NCBI RefSeq assembly: GCF_030413595.1
Contig: NZ_CP129238.1
Location: forward strand, 434,001-498,000
Source: Planococcus liqunii
GTDB lineage: Bacteria > Bacillota > Bacilli > Bacillales_A > Planococcaceae
Length of the DNA stretch: 64,000 nucleotides
Direction of reading: 5' to 3'
In this document: positions 8,420 to 15,112 of the stretch, piece after piece
How positions within the stretch are numbered: the stretch's first letter is position 1
Layout of the letters: each line of letters opens with the position of its first letter
Notes under the pieces: model-generated
The model's input: only the letters and a program-made list of their open reading frames with translations
What the model was told of the DNA's origin: nothing
Database searches by the model: none
Translations under genes and position numbers: made by a program

Positions 8420-9556
8420 ATGCAAAGCTGGTATCAAATTTTTCCGAAAAATCCATGGCTCAGTTTATATGCCTGGATCATCTTCTGTATCTTGCCGTTC
8501 TTTTTCATTTTCAGATCTTCCTCGCCAGTAGAAATTGCAGCGGGAATCGCTTTATTGGTGCTGTTCTTCATCGCCTACCGGCTTTCTTTCATTTCCCGTA
8601 CCGGCTTTATTTACGTGTGGGTCAGCATTGAAATCGCCATCAATGTCGGAATGACTTTCCTGTTTGGCTATGTTTATCTGGCGATTTTCCTGGCTTTTTT
8701 CATCGGCAATATACGCCATAAAGTCGGCTTTTTCATCGTTTATGGAGTCCATATCGGTACGACAATATTAGCCGTTGTGCTTGGATTGATCGAACACAGC
8801 TCTCTTTACGTATCGCAGCTGCCTTTCATTGTCCTGAGCATCATAGGCGTCATCCTTCTGCCTTTTAATACGTATAACCGCAATAAGCGCGAAAAACTGG
8901 AAGGGCAGCTGGAAGACGCCAATAAACGGATTTCCCAGCTGATTGTTATTGAAGAGCGGGAGCGTATTGCACGGGATTTGCACGATACCTTAGGGCAAAA
9001 GCTGTCACTGATCGGGTTGAAAAGTGATTTGGCCGGCAAGCTGATCCGCCGCGATGCTGATGCCGCTTTAAATGAAATCAACGACATCCGCCAAACGGCA
9101 AGGACAGCCTTAAAAGAAGTCCGTGAACTGGTTTCCGATATGCGCGGGACGAAACTGGAAGACGAATTGCTGCGGATCCAGCAGATTCTGAAAGCCGCTG
9201 AAATCGACTTTGTCCTGTATGGTTCAGCTAAATTGGTCAACACGCCTTTGCTTGTGGAGAATGTTCTCAGCATGTGCTTAAAAGAGGCAGTAACAAATGT
9301 CGTCAAGCATAGCCAGGCGACCCGCTGCAGTGTGTTGATCAAACAAAAACCGGAAGAAGTGCTGGTGCAAGTGCAAGATGACGGCATCGGCGTCGAGGGA
9401 AATATCCAGCAGCGGGGAAATGGCCTGGCAGGTATGCGGGAGCGGCTGGAATTTGTCAACGGCAGCGTTGACATCCAGACAATGGACGGCACCACCTTGA
9501 ACATTCGGGTGCCAAATGTGATTCTCTACAAGGAAAAAGAGGAGGAGCTAATATGA
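8420..9556 (+). CDS. desK: Membrane fluidity-sensing histidine kinase DesK
   Basis: This sensor kinase has an N-terminal multi-helix membrane domain (~residues 10-150), a HisKA_3 dimerisation domain with the motif RERIARDLHDTLGQKLS, and a HATPase_c domain (NVVKHSQATRC…, DDGIGV, GNGLAGMRERL). I chose the ATG at 8420 over 8405 because GGGGAG sits 7 bases upstream. With this start the phospho-accepting histidine is residue 188, the same number as in B. subtilis DesK. It senses ordering of the membrane and controls DesR. The stop overlaps the desR ATG by four bases. Confidence 0.9.
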   Translation: MQSWYQIFPKNPWLSLYAWIIFCILPFFFIFRSSSPVEIAAGIALLVLFFIAYRLSFISRTGFIYVWVSIEIAINVGMTFLFGYVYLAIFLAFFIGNIRHKVGFFIVYGVHIGTTILAVVLGLIEHSSLYVSQLPFIVLSIIGVILLPFNTYNRNKREKLEGQLEDANKRISQLIVIEERERIARDLHDTLGQKLSLIGLKSDLAGKLIRRDADAALNEINDIRQTARTALKEVRELVSDMRGTKLEDELLRIQQILKAAEIDFVLYGSAKLVNTPLLVENVLSMCLKEAVTNVVKHSQATRCSVLIKQKPEEVLVQVQDDGIGVEGNIQQRGNGLAGMRERLEFVNGSVDIQTMDGTTLNIRVPNVILYKEKEEELI

Positions 9557-10152
9557 TTCGGATTGTCCTTGCCGAAGACCAGCGCATGATGCTAGGAGCT
9601 CTGGGGTCTTTGCTCGATTTAGAAGAAGACATGGAAGTGGTCGGCAAAGCCGGGAACGGGGAAGAAGCGATTGCGCTGGTGGAAAAGCTTCAACCCGATA
9701 TTGTCATTATGGACATCGAAATGCCTTTAAAAAGCGGGTTGGACGCAGCAGAGACGTTGAAAGACCACCCGTGCAAGATTATCATTTTAACAACTTTTGC
9801 ACGCTCCGGCTATTTTGAGCGGGCGCGAAAGGCCGGTGTCAGCGGCTATTTGCTAAAAGACAGCCCGAGCGAGGATTTAGCGACCTCAATCCGGACCATT
9901 ATGGACGGCCGCCGTATTTACGCGCCGGAATTGGTTGACCTGGCATACGCTGATGCAAACCCCCTGACAGAGCGGGAAAGCCAAGTGATGGAACTGATTG
10001 CAGACGGCAAAAGCACCAAGGAAATTGCGAAAGAACTGTTTATCACAACAGGCACTGTCCGCAACTACATCTCGGTCATCCTGGACAAACTCGAAGTAGG
10101 AAACCGCATCGAAGCCATTTCCAAATTCAAAGAAAAAGGCTGGTTTAAATAA
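9553..10152 (+). CDS. desR: Response regulator DesR (NarL/LuxR family)
   Basis: This 199-residue regulator has a receiver domain (~1-120) with the phospho-acceptor Asp54 in IVIMDIEMP and a C-terminal LuxR-type helix-turn-helix (LTERESQVMELIADGKSTKEI…, ~138-190). It is the cognate partner of DesK and probably activates the desaturase gene 2.2 kb upstream, where a perfect palindrome is present at 7189-7206. It is coupled to desK by an ATGA overlap. No terminator follows directly. The gene runs into a cluster of hairpin-forming repeats. Confidence 0.92.
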   Translation: MIRIVLAEDQRMMLGALGSLLDLEEDMEVVGKAGNGEEAIALVEKLQPDIVIMDIEMPLKSGLDAAETLKDHPCKIIILTTFARSGYFERARKAGVSGYLLKDSPSEDLATSIRTIMDGRRIYAPELVDLAYADANPLTERESQVMELIADGKSTKEIAKELFITTGTVRNYISVILDKLEVGNRIEAISKFKEKGWFK

Positions 10153-10275
10153 GAAAAGCGGAGGCGGCCAAGCTAGCCTCGACAAGCGCTGGAGGGCTTG
10201 AGGTTTAAGGCGTCTCTTTGCCTTAAACAACAAGACCGAAGCGACCTCGAGAGGCTGGCCGCCGAAGCTGGACAA
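10152..10275 (+). repeat. 124-bp hairpin repeat unit, copy 1 of the cluster
   Basis: The unit begins AGAAAAGCGG and ends with CTGGACAA, ends shared with the following copies. A central hairpin GTTTAAGGC/GCCTTAAAC lies at unit offset 51-76. The start overlaps the last base of the desR stop codon. Inner parts of the two ends (…AAGCGCTGG… and CGAAGCGACCTCGAG…) are also conserved among copies. Confidence 0.8.
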
Positions 10276-10399
10276 AGAAAAGCGGAAGCGCCTGTCCAGC
10301 CCCGACAAGCGCTGGAGGCTTTGAAAGCTATGGCGCTTTCCAGCCATGGATTCAAAGCTGAAGCGACCTCGAGGGGCTAGGCGCTGCAGCTGGACAATA
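10276..10399 (+). repeat. 124-bp hairpin repeat unit, copy 2
   Basis: This tandem copy has exactly the same length. Its ends AGCGCCTGTCCAGCCCC and GGGGCTAGGCGCTGCAGC are partly complementary to each other. The central hairpin here is CTATGGC/GCCATGG inside a second pair TTTGAA/TTCAAA, at unit offset 52-73, so the stem position is kept while its sequence differs from copy 1. Confidence 0.8.
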
Positions 10400-10590
10400 A
10401 GAAAAGCGGAAATGGCCGTTTAGGTTCGACAGGCAAGAGATGGGTCAAAAGAAGTTTGGCCCATCTCTTTGCGACGAAGCGCGAAGTGCTGCAGGAGCAA
10501 TACGGGTTTTAGACGATTTGGCGAAGCGGCGTTTCTTCAGCCGCACAGCCGAAGCGACCTCGAGAGGCTGGCCGCTGCAGCTGGACAATA
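10400..10590 (+). repeat. Enlarged hairpin repeat unit (191 bp) carrying a different inner module
   Basis: The ends are those of the 124-bp family, but the centre is replaced by a module with hairpin arms 10434-10444 and 10460-10471 followed by the tail GCGACGAAGCGCGAAG…TGCTGCAGGAGCA…CGGGTTTT. The same module, with different but still complementary arms, is found inside the composite repeat at 36756-36831. A second GCGGC/GCCGC hairpin follows near 10530. Confidence 0.7.
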
Positions 10591-10620
10591 AGAAAAGCGG
10601 AAGCGCCTGTCCAGCCCGAT
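10591..10620 (+). repeat. Truncated left end of another 124-bp repeat unit
   Basis: AGAAAAGCGGAAGCGCCTGT and the following CCAGCCC are present, but the rest of the unit is missing. The sequence then enters the terminator of the convergent gene. Confidence 0.7.
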
Positions 10621-10628
10621 AAACCACA

Positions 10629-10662
10629 AAAAACCCTACTGTCACGTGACAGTAGGGTTTTT
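10629..10662. terminator. Bidirectional terminator
   Basis: A perfect palindrome with arms AAAACCCTACTGTCAC (10630-10645) and its complement is flanked by A and T runs. It serves the convergent YdaT-like gene on the minus strand and can also end read-through from desR. Confidence 0.88.
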
Positions 10663-10671
10663 GCGGGCTGA

Positions 10672-11040
10672 TTATTCGTATAAGGTTTCTTCAAGCGAAC
10701 CGTCTTTAGTATAGATATGCAGTTCACCGTTGTTTTTGTTGGCGTACCGTTTTGCCTCGCCCATTAAATCTTCTTTTGTCTCTTCAATCAAAATGGCTTT
10801 TTTGCTGTCTTTCTTCTTAAGCTGCCAGCCTTCATCGTGCGCCCTGATTTCAAAAATCACTTTTTCTTCGTTGTCTTCTACGCTTTTGCGTGCCCGATCC
10901 AGCGCAATAGGAATGGCGCGGCCTTCCTCATAGCCATCCCGCAACAGTGCATTGGCGATTTCAATTGCTTTGTTTCTGACAGCAGGGTTCAAGTTTTTAA
11001 ACGAATCCGGATAATCATTTTTGCTCCATGGCACAACCAT
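10672..11040 (-). CDS. YdaT-like general stress protein (DUF2188 C-terminus)
   Basis: This 122-residue protein has a ChaB-like N-terminal half (WSKNDYPDSFKNLNPAVRNK, with YEEGRAIPIALDRAR) and a C-terminal DUF2188-type segment (EGWQLKKKDSKKAIL…ELHIYTKDG). B. subtilis YdaT has this arrangement and is sigma-B controlled. A sigma-B-like promoter is visible here as well. The ATG at 11040 follows AAGGAGGCG. The biochemical function is unknown. Confidence 0.75.
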   Translation of the reverse strand: MVVPWSKNDYPDSFKNLNPAVRNKAIEIANALLRDGYEEGRAIPIALDRARKSVEDNEEKVIFEIRAHDEGWQLKKKDSKKAILIEETKEDLMGEAKRYANKNNGELHIYTKDGSLEETLYE

Positions 11041-11057
11041 CGCCTCCTTGATTTTCT

Positions 11058-11084
11058 TTTCCCCTTTCGCTTCCGGAATAAAAC
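11058..11084 (-). promoter_or_regulatory. Candidate sigma-B promoter of the YdaT-like gene
   Basis: On the minus strand GTTTTA (11084-11079) is followed after 15 bases by GGGAAA (11063-11058), about 17 bases before the start codon region. It is close to the sigma-B consensus and matches the arrangement before wrbA. Confidence 0.5.
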
Positions 11085-11142
11085 AAAATTTTTATGGTAA
11101 AAATTTTAGAAGATGGTACACTAAAAATCGGAGGTGGAGAGA

Positions 11143-12636
11143 ATGTCAGATTCAACATATCAAATTATTGCATTGGTTATTTACATGGCTGCCATGCTGT
11201 TTATCGGCTGGTATGCTTACCGGAAAACTGTCAACTTAACGGATTATATGCTGGGTGGACGGGGTCTTGGGGCAGCTGTTGGGGCACTAAGCGCTGGAGC
11301 AGCAGATATGTCCGGCTGGCTCTTAATGGGATTGCCTGGGGCTATTTATGTAAGCGGATTAGTCGAATTTTGGATTGCAATCGGTTTGACAATCGGAGCG
11401 TACTTAAACTGGTTCTTCGTAGCACCGCGTTTGCGGGTTTATTCTTTTGTTACAAGCGATTCGATTACCATTCCAAGTTTCTTGGAAAACCGTTTGAAAG
11501 ATTCGTCCCGCTTATTGCGGATTGTTTCTGGAGCAATTATTTTAATCTTTTTCACATTTTACGTATCTTCAGGAATGGTAGCTGGAGGAGTCTTTTTCGA
11601 AAGCTCATTCGGACTTGATTATCACCTTGGATTAGTAATCGTTTCCGGAGTCGTTGTCGCATATACCTTATTCGGTGGATTCCTAGCGGTTAGTTATACA
11701 GACGTGGTCCAAGGGCTAATGATGTTCTTGGCACTGATTCTTGTACCAATCATTGGAGTATTTGCTACTGGCGGTTTTAGTGAAACAGCAGCAAGCATCC
11801 GTGAAGTGGATCCGGCATTGTTGAACTTTACAACGGGTGCTTCTCTAATTGGTATTATCTCGGCTGTGGCGTGGGGGCTTGGCTACTTTGGTCAGCCGCA
11901 TATCATTGTCCGTTTTATGGCCATCAGCACCTTGAAAGAAGTACGCCAAGCACGTCGAATCGGCATCAGCTGGATGATTTTGAGTCTTCTAGGAGCTGCT
12001 TCGACGGCGTTGGTCGGAATTGCATATTTCCAGCAAAACCCGGGCATGGAATTAGGGGATCCTGAGGGCGTCTTTATCGTCCTTGGCCAAATTTTCTTCC
12101 ATCCATTGATTGCAGGGTTTATGCTGGCAGCAGTTCTGGCAGCTATCATGAGCACGATTTCTTCTCAGTTAATTGTAACTTCATCTGCATTGGTGGAAGA
12201 CCTTTACAAAATCGCATTTAAAAAAGCATCAACTGACAAACAGTATGTAACTCTAGGCCGTTTAGCGGTTTTGGTAATTTCCTTAATCGCGGCTGCCCTG
12301 GCATGGAAGCAAAATTCAACTATTCTTGATTTGGTAGCTTATGCTTGGGCCGGTTTCGGAGCTGCCTTTGGACCGTTAATTCTATTAGCTTTGTTCTGGC
12401 GCAAATTGACGACATGGGGTACTTTAGCCGGTATGATCGTTGGTGCCGCAACTGTCATCATCTGGGATAGCTTGGATGCTGAATTTGCTGTTAACCTTTA
12501 CGAAATCATCCCAGGATTTATCTTATGTTTGATTGTGGCGGTAGTGGTAAGTTTATCCACTTACAAACCGAATGCACAAATCGACAAAGAATTTAACGAA
12601 ACAGAACGCTTGATCAAAGAAAAACCAGCGAAATAA
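11143..12636 (+). CDS. putP: Sodium/proline symporter PutP
   Basis: This sodium:solute symporter (SSS family, 497 residues, about 13 membrane helices) imports L-proline with Na+. Typical signatures are TDYMLGGRGLGAAVGALSAG AADMSGWLLMGLPG (residues ~31-64), AVSYTDVVQGLMM (~183) and AWGLGYFGQPHIIVRFMA (~245). I selected the ATG at 11143, 6 bases after GGAGGTGG, instead of the GTG at 11134 inside that site. It is monocistronic, with a strong terminator immediately downstream. It could serve osmoprotection or proline use, and nothing in the flanks decides between these. Confidence 0.93.
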   Translation: MSDSTYQIIALVIYMAAMLFIGWYAYRKTVNLTDYMLGGRGLGAAVGALSAGAADMSGWLLMGLPGAIYVSGLVEFWIAIGLTIGAYLNWFFVAPRLRVYSFVTSDSITIPSFLENRLKDSSRLLRIVSGAIILIFFTFYVSSGMVAGGVFFESSFGLDYHLGLVIVSGVVVAYTLFGGFLAVSYTDVVQGLMMFLALILVPIIGVFATGGFSETAASIREVDPALLNFTTGASLIGIISAVAWGLGYFGQPHIIVRFMAISTLKEVRQARRIGISWMILSLLGAASTALVGIAYFQQNPGMELGDPEGVFIVLGQIFFHPLIAGFMLAAVLAAIMSTISSQLIVTSSALVEDLYKIAFKKASTDKQYVTLGRLAVLVISLIAAALAWKQNSTILDLVAYAWAGFGAAFGPLILLALFWRKLTTWGTLAGMIVGAATVIIWDSLDAEFAVNLYEIIPGFILCLIVAVVVSLSTYKPNAQIDKEFNETERLIKEKPAK

Positions 12637-12640
12637 GCAA

Positions 12641-12681
12641 AAGGCTTTAACCTTCTTTAAAGGAGGTTAAAGCCTTTTTTT
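12641..12681 (+). terminator. Terminator of putP
   Basis: The 13-base arms AAGGCTTTAACCT (12641-12653) and AGGTTAAAGCCTT (12664-12676) are followed by T residues. Confidence 0.9.
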
Positions 12682-12761
12682 ACGTAAAGTCCTGTGGTTA
12701 AAGGAGATGCGACAAGGGATGGCGAACGTAGTAGGTGAACCTATTTTGGAAGAGGTGCTGT

Positions 12762-13484
12762 ATGTTTTTGGATCACATTGTTCATTTTATCGATAGGAAA
12801 CCACAGATAGCGGTAGAAGAGTGGGAGCGGCAAGGGATGCATGCGGCGATGGGCGGCCAGCATTTAAACTGGGGTACCCACAATGCGCTCTTCTACACAA
12901 AAGACAGCTATATCGAATGGCTTGCTGTCGAAAAGCCGGAAATTGCAGAAGCGGCGGACCACCCGCTTACGAAACTGTTGCTGCATGATAAAACCGGATT
13001 CGGCACCATTTGCCTCCGTACAGAGTCGATTGAAGAGCTCGACAACCGGTTGAAAAGCGAAGGATTTGAAACTTCCGGCGTGCTGGATGCGGAACGCAGA
13101 ACCGATACGGGCGAAATGATTCGCTGGAAGATGCTGTTCATACAAGAAGAAGCGGCCGATCAATTGCCGGCGCCGTTTTTTATTGAATGGCAGGAACGTG
13201 ATGAAGAGCGCTATGAAGGGCTGCGGAAAAGAGGGGCGATTGTTTCGGCTAATGAAGAGCTGGCAATCGAGCGGCTTGTGTTTGGCGTCAAAGACCCCGA
13301 AGCCGCTGCAAGCAAATGGCGCAAAATTTTAGGAGGTTCTCTAAAATTGCCGAATTGCCAGTTGGAGTTTAAACATACCAATCATGCAAAAGAACGTCTA
13401 GAAGAAGTGCACTTTATAAATGGACATAAAAGGCTATCTTTTGAAGGCGGGGTTTATTACCTGCCGGAACTCGGGAATGTATAG
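12762..13484 (+). CDS. VOC-superfamily (glyoxalase-like domain) protein
   Basis: This 240-residue protein begins MFLDHIVHFIDRKPQ, the typical start of glyoxalase-like (PF13468-type) VOC proteins, with a second half that repeats the fold (LVFGVKDPEAAASKWRKILG, ~170). The first metal-ligand-like His is in DHIVHF. Substrate and activity are unknown. The ATG at 12762 follows AGAGGTG and is preferred over the in-frame ATG at 12735. It is followed by a terminator at 13516, so it is probably a single-gene unit. Confidence 0.7.
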   Translation: MFLDHIVHFIDRKPQIAVEEWERQGMHAAMGGQHLNWGTHNALFYTKDSYIEWLAVEKPEIAEAADHPLTKLLLHDKTGFGTICLRTESIEELDNRLKSEGFETSGVLDAERRTDTGEMIRWKMLFIQEEAADQLPAPFFIEWQERDEERYEGLRKRGAIVSANEELAIERLVFGVKDPEAAASKWRKILGGSLKLPNCQLEFKHTNHAKERLEEVHFINGHKRLSFEGGVYYLPELGNV

Positions 13485-13515
13485 GATAATAGGTAAATAA
13501 CCCGGGAGAATAGTT

Positions 13516-13542
13516 AAAAGGAGAGTGAAATGCTCTTCTTTT
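13516..13542 (+). terminator. Terminator between the VOC gene and hflX
   Basis: AAAAGGAGAG (13516-13525) pairs with CTCTTCTTTT (13533-13542) around a seven-base loop, followed by two further T. It mimics a ribosome binding site plus ATG (13530), but the stem and T tract argue for a terminator. Confidence 0.7.
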
Positions 13543-13590
13543 TTGTCATGGAACTTAACGGATTCCCTTACGGTAAAAGGAGGAAAACCA

Positions 13591-14862
13591 ATGGATGTCT
13601 TAGTGGAAAAAGCAATTTTAGTAGGCGTTCAGCTGCAGAAAGATCTGCATTTTGAATACGAATTAGAAGAACTGCGTAATTTAGCGGAAGCGTGCAACGT
13701 GGGCGTAGTTGGGGAAGTATACCAAAACTTGGAACGCATCAATCCTTCGCATTATGTGGGGAAAGGAAAAGTCGAGGAAATCAAAGCTTTTTATGAAGAA
13801 GCAGATGCCAATTTAATCATTTTCAACGATGAATTGTCTCCGTCCCAAATCCGCAACCTGGAAGAGGATCTGGAATGCAAAGTTATCGACCGGACCATGC
13901 TGATATTGGATATTTTCTCACGGCGCGCCAAAACACGGGAAGCGCAAGTCCAAGTGGAATTAGCCCAGCTTCAATACATGCTGCCGCGGCTTGTAGGGCT
14001 GCGCGCCTCTCTTGGCCGGCAAGGGGGTAGTACGGGAGGCGGACTCGCCAACCGTGGTGCCGGTGAAACAAAACTGGAACTCGACCGCCGGAAAATCGAG
14101 GAGCAGTTGTCCAAGCTCAATCGTGAATTGGAACAGATTCGGGCGCAGCGCACAACTCAGCGGAAGCAGCGGACGAAAACCGGAATGCCGGTTGTATCGC
14201 TTGTCGGCTACACCAACGCCGGAAAATCCACCATTATGAATGGTTTATTGACAAAATCCGGACAGGATCAGGAAAAGCAGGTATTTGAAAAAGATATGCT
14301 GTTTGCCACGCTCGACACATCCGTGCGCCAGATTCGCCTGGAAGACAATAAAAACTTTTTGCTCACGGATACGGTCGGCTTTGTCAGCAAGCTGCCACAT
14401 CATTTGGTGCGGGCATTCCGCTCGACTTTGGAAGAAGCGCGCAATGCCGACCTTTTGCTGCATGTAGTGGATGTCTCCAATGAGGAATACCGTTACATGA
14501 TGGATGTGACAAACTCGACTTTGCATGAAGTCGGAGTGGAAGATGTGCCGACAGTCTTTGTCTACAACAAAGCGGATCTGGCGGGAATCCCTCATCCGAA
14601 AGTGAAGCAGGGAGAATTATGGATTTCGGCAAAAGAAGGAATGGGCCTTGATGAATTGCTCGATATGATCAAACAGTACATTTTCTCGGAATACGTCACA
14701 TGCCGCATGATTATTCCTTTCGAGCGCGGAGATGTAGTCGCGTATTTAAATGATTCTGCTACCATTTTGGAGACGCAATACGAAGAAGAAGGTACATTGA
14801 TGAAAGTGGAACTCGGCCAGGCGGATTACGACCGCTTTGAGCAGTACGTAATCGGCAGGTAA
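13591..14862 (+). CDS. hflX: Ribosome-associated GTPase HflX
   Basis: This GTPase of the Obg-HflX group (423 residues) binds and splits stalled 70S ribosomes, often under heat or antibiotic stress. It has an N-terminal HflX domain (GVVGEVYQNLERINPSHYVGKGK region), a glycine-rich linker (GLRASLGRQGGSTGGGLANRGAGETKLE) and a G domain with G1 GYTNAGKST, G3 DTVGF and G4 NKAD. I chose the ATG at 13591 after AAAAGGAGG. A longer in-frame opening at 13525 would run through the terminator hairpin and its extra residues are not typical. Confidence 0.93.
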   Translation: MDVLVEKAILVGVQLQKDLHFEYELEELRNLAEACNVGVVGEVYQNLERINPSHYVGKGKVEEIKAFYEEADANLIIFNDELSPSQIRNLEEDLECKVIDRTMLILDIFSRRAKTREAQVQVELAQLQYMLPRLVGLRASLGRQGGSTGGGLANRGAGETKLELDRRKIEEQLSKLNRELEQIRAQRTTQRKQRTKTGMPVVSLVGYTNAGKSTIMNGLLTKSGQDQEKQVFEKDMLFATLDTSVRQIRLEDNKNFLLTDTVGFVSKLPHHLVRAFRSTLEEARNADLLLHVVDVSNEEYRYMMDVTNSTLHEVGVEDVPTVFVYNKADLAGIPHPKVKQGELWISAKEGMGLDELLDMIKQYIFSEYVTCRMIIPFERGDVVAYLNDSATILETQYEEEGTLMKVELGQADYDRFEQYVIGR

Positions 14863-14864
14863 TT

Positions 14865-14916
14865 AAAAACATGCTCGTCCAACCCTATTGATGGGAGTGG
14901 GCGAGCATGTTTTTTA
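14865..14916 (+). terminator. Terminator of hflX
   Basis: Arms AAAAACATGCTCG (14865-14877) and CGAGCATGTTTTT (14902-14914) form a long stem followed by T residues. Confidence 0.85.
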
Positions 14917-14941
14917 GGTTTTACGGGCGAGTGGCAATGGT

Positions 14942-15015
14942 TTATGAGCGACGTCGAGTGAAATACGAGCAACTTCGCACCGGATACGAGCAACTTTAAA
15001 TCATATACGAGCAAC
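14942..15015 (+). repeat. 21-bp-periodic array, core ATACGAGCAAC
   Basis: ATACGAGCAAC starts at 14963, 14984 and 15005, exactly 21 bases apart, and a degenerate version (8 of 11 matches) starts at 14942, again 21 bases before. Weaker relatives are at 15036 and 15056. It lies between two converging terminators (hflX and the ABC exporter), so it is probably little transcribed. Confidence 0.75.
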
Positions 15016-15071
15016 CCGCCCAACTTCCATCAGTTTACGCTCGACTCCACCCTGAATACGGTCAATTGCCC

Positions 15072-15106
15072 AAATAAAAAGCCTGCCCATACATCGGGCA
15101 GGCTTT
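15072..15106 (-). terminator. Terminator of the minus-strand ABC exporter gene
   Basis: AAAAGCCTGCCC (15077-15088) pairs with GGGCAGGCTTT (15096-15106). Read on the minus strand it ends in a T-rich tract. Confidence 0.85.
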
Positions 15107-15112
15107 CCTCAT

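Noticed and set aside
10198..10645. Several 60-codon open frames on both strands
   Set aside because: They lie inside the 124-bp hairpin repeats, repeat the same peptide fragments and lack ribosome sites.
13530..13600. Possible leader peptide before hflX (AAAAGGAG then ATG)
   Set aside because: The same bases form a ten-pair stem followed by T residues, so a terminator for the VOC gene explains them better.
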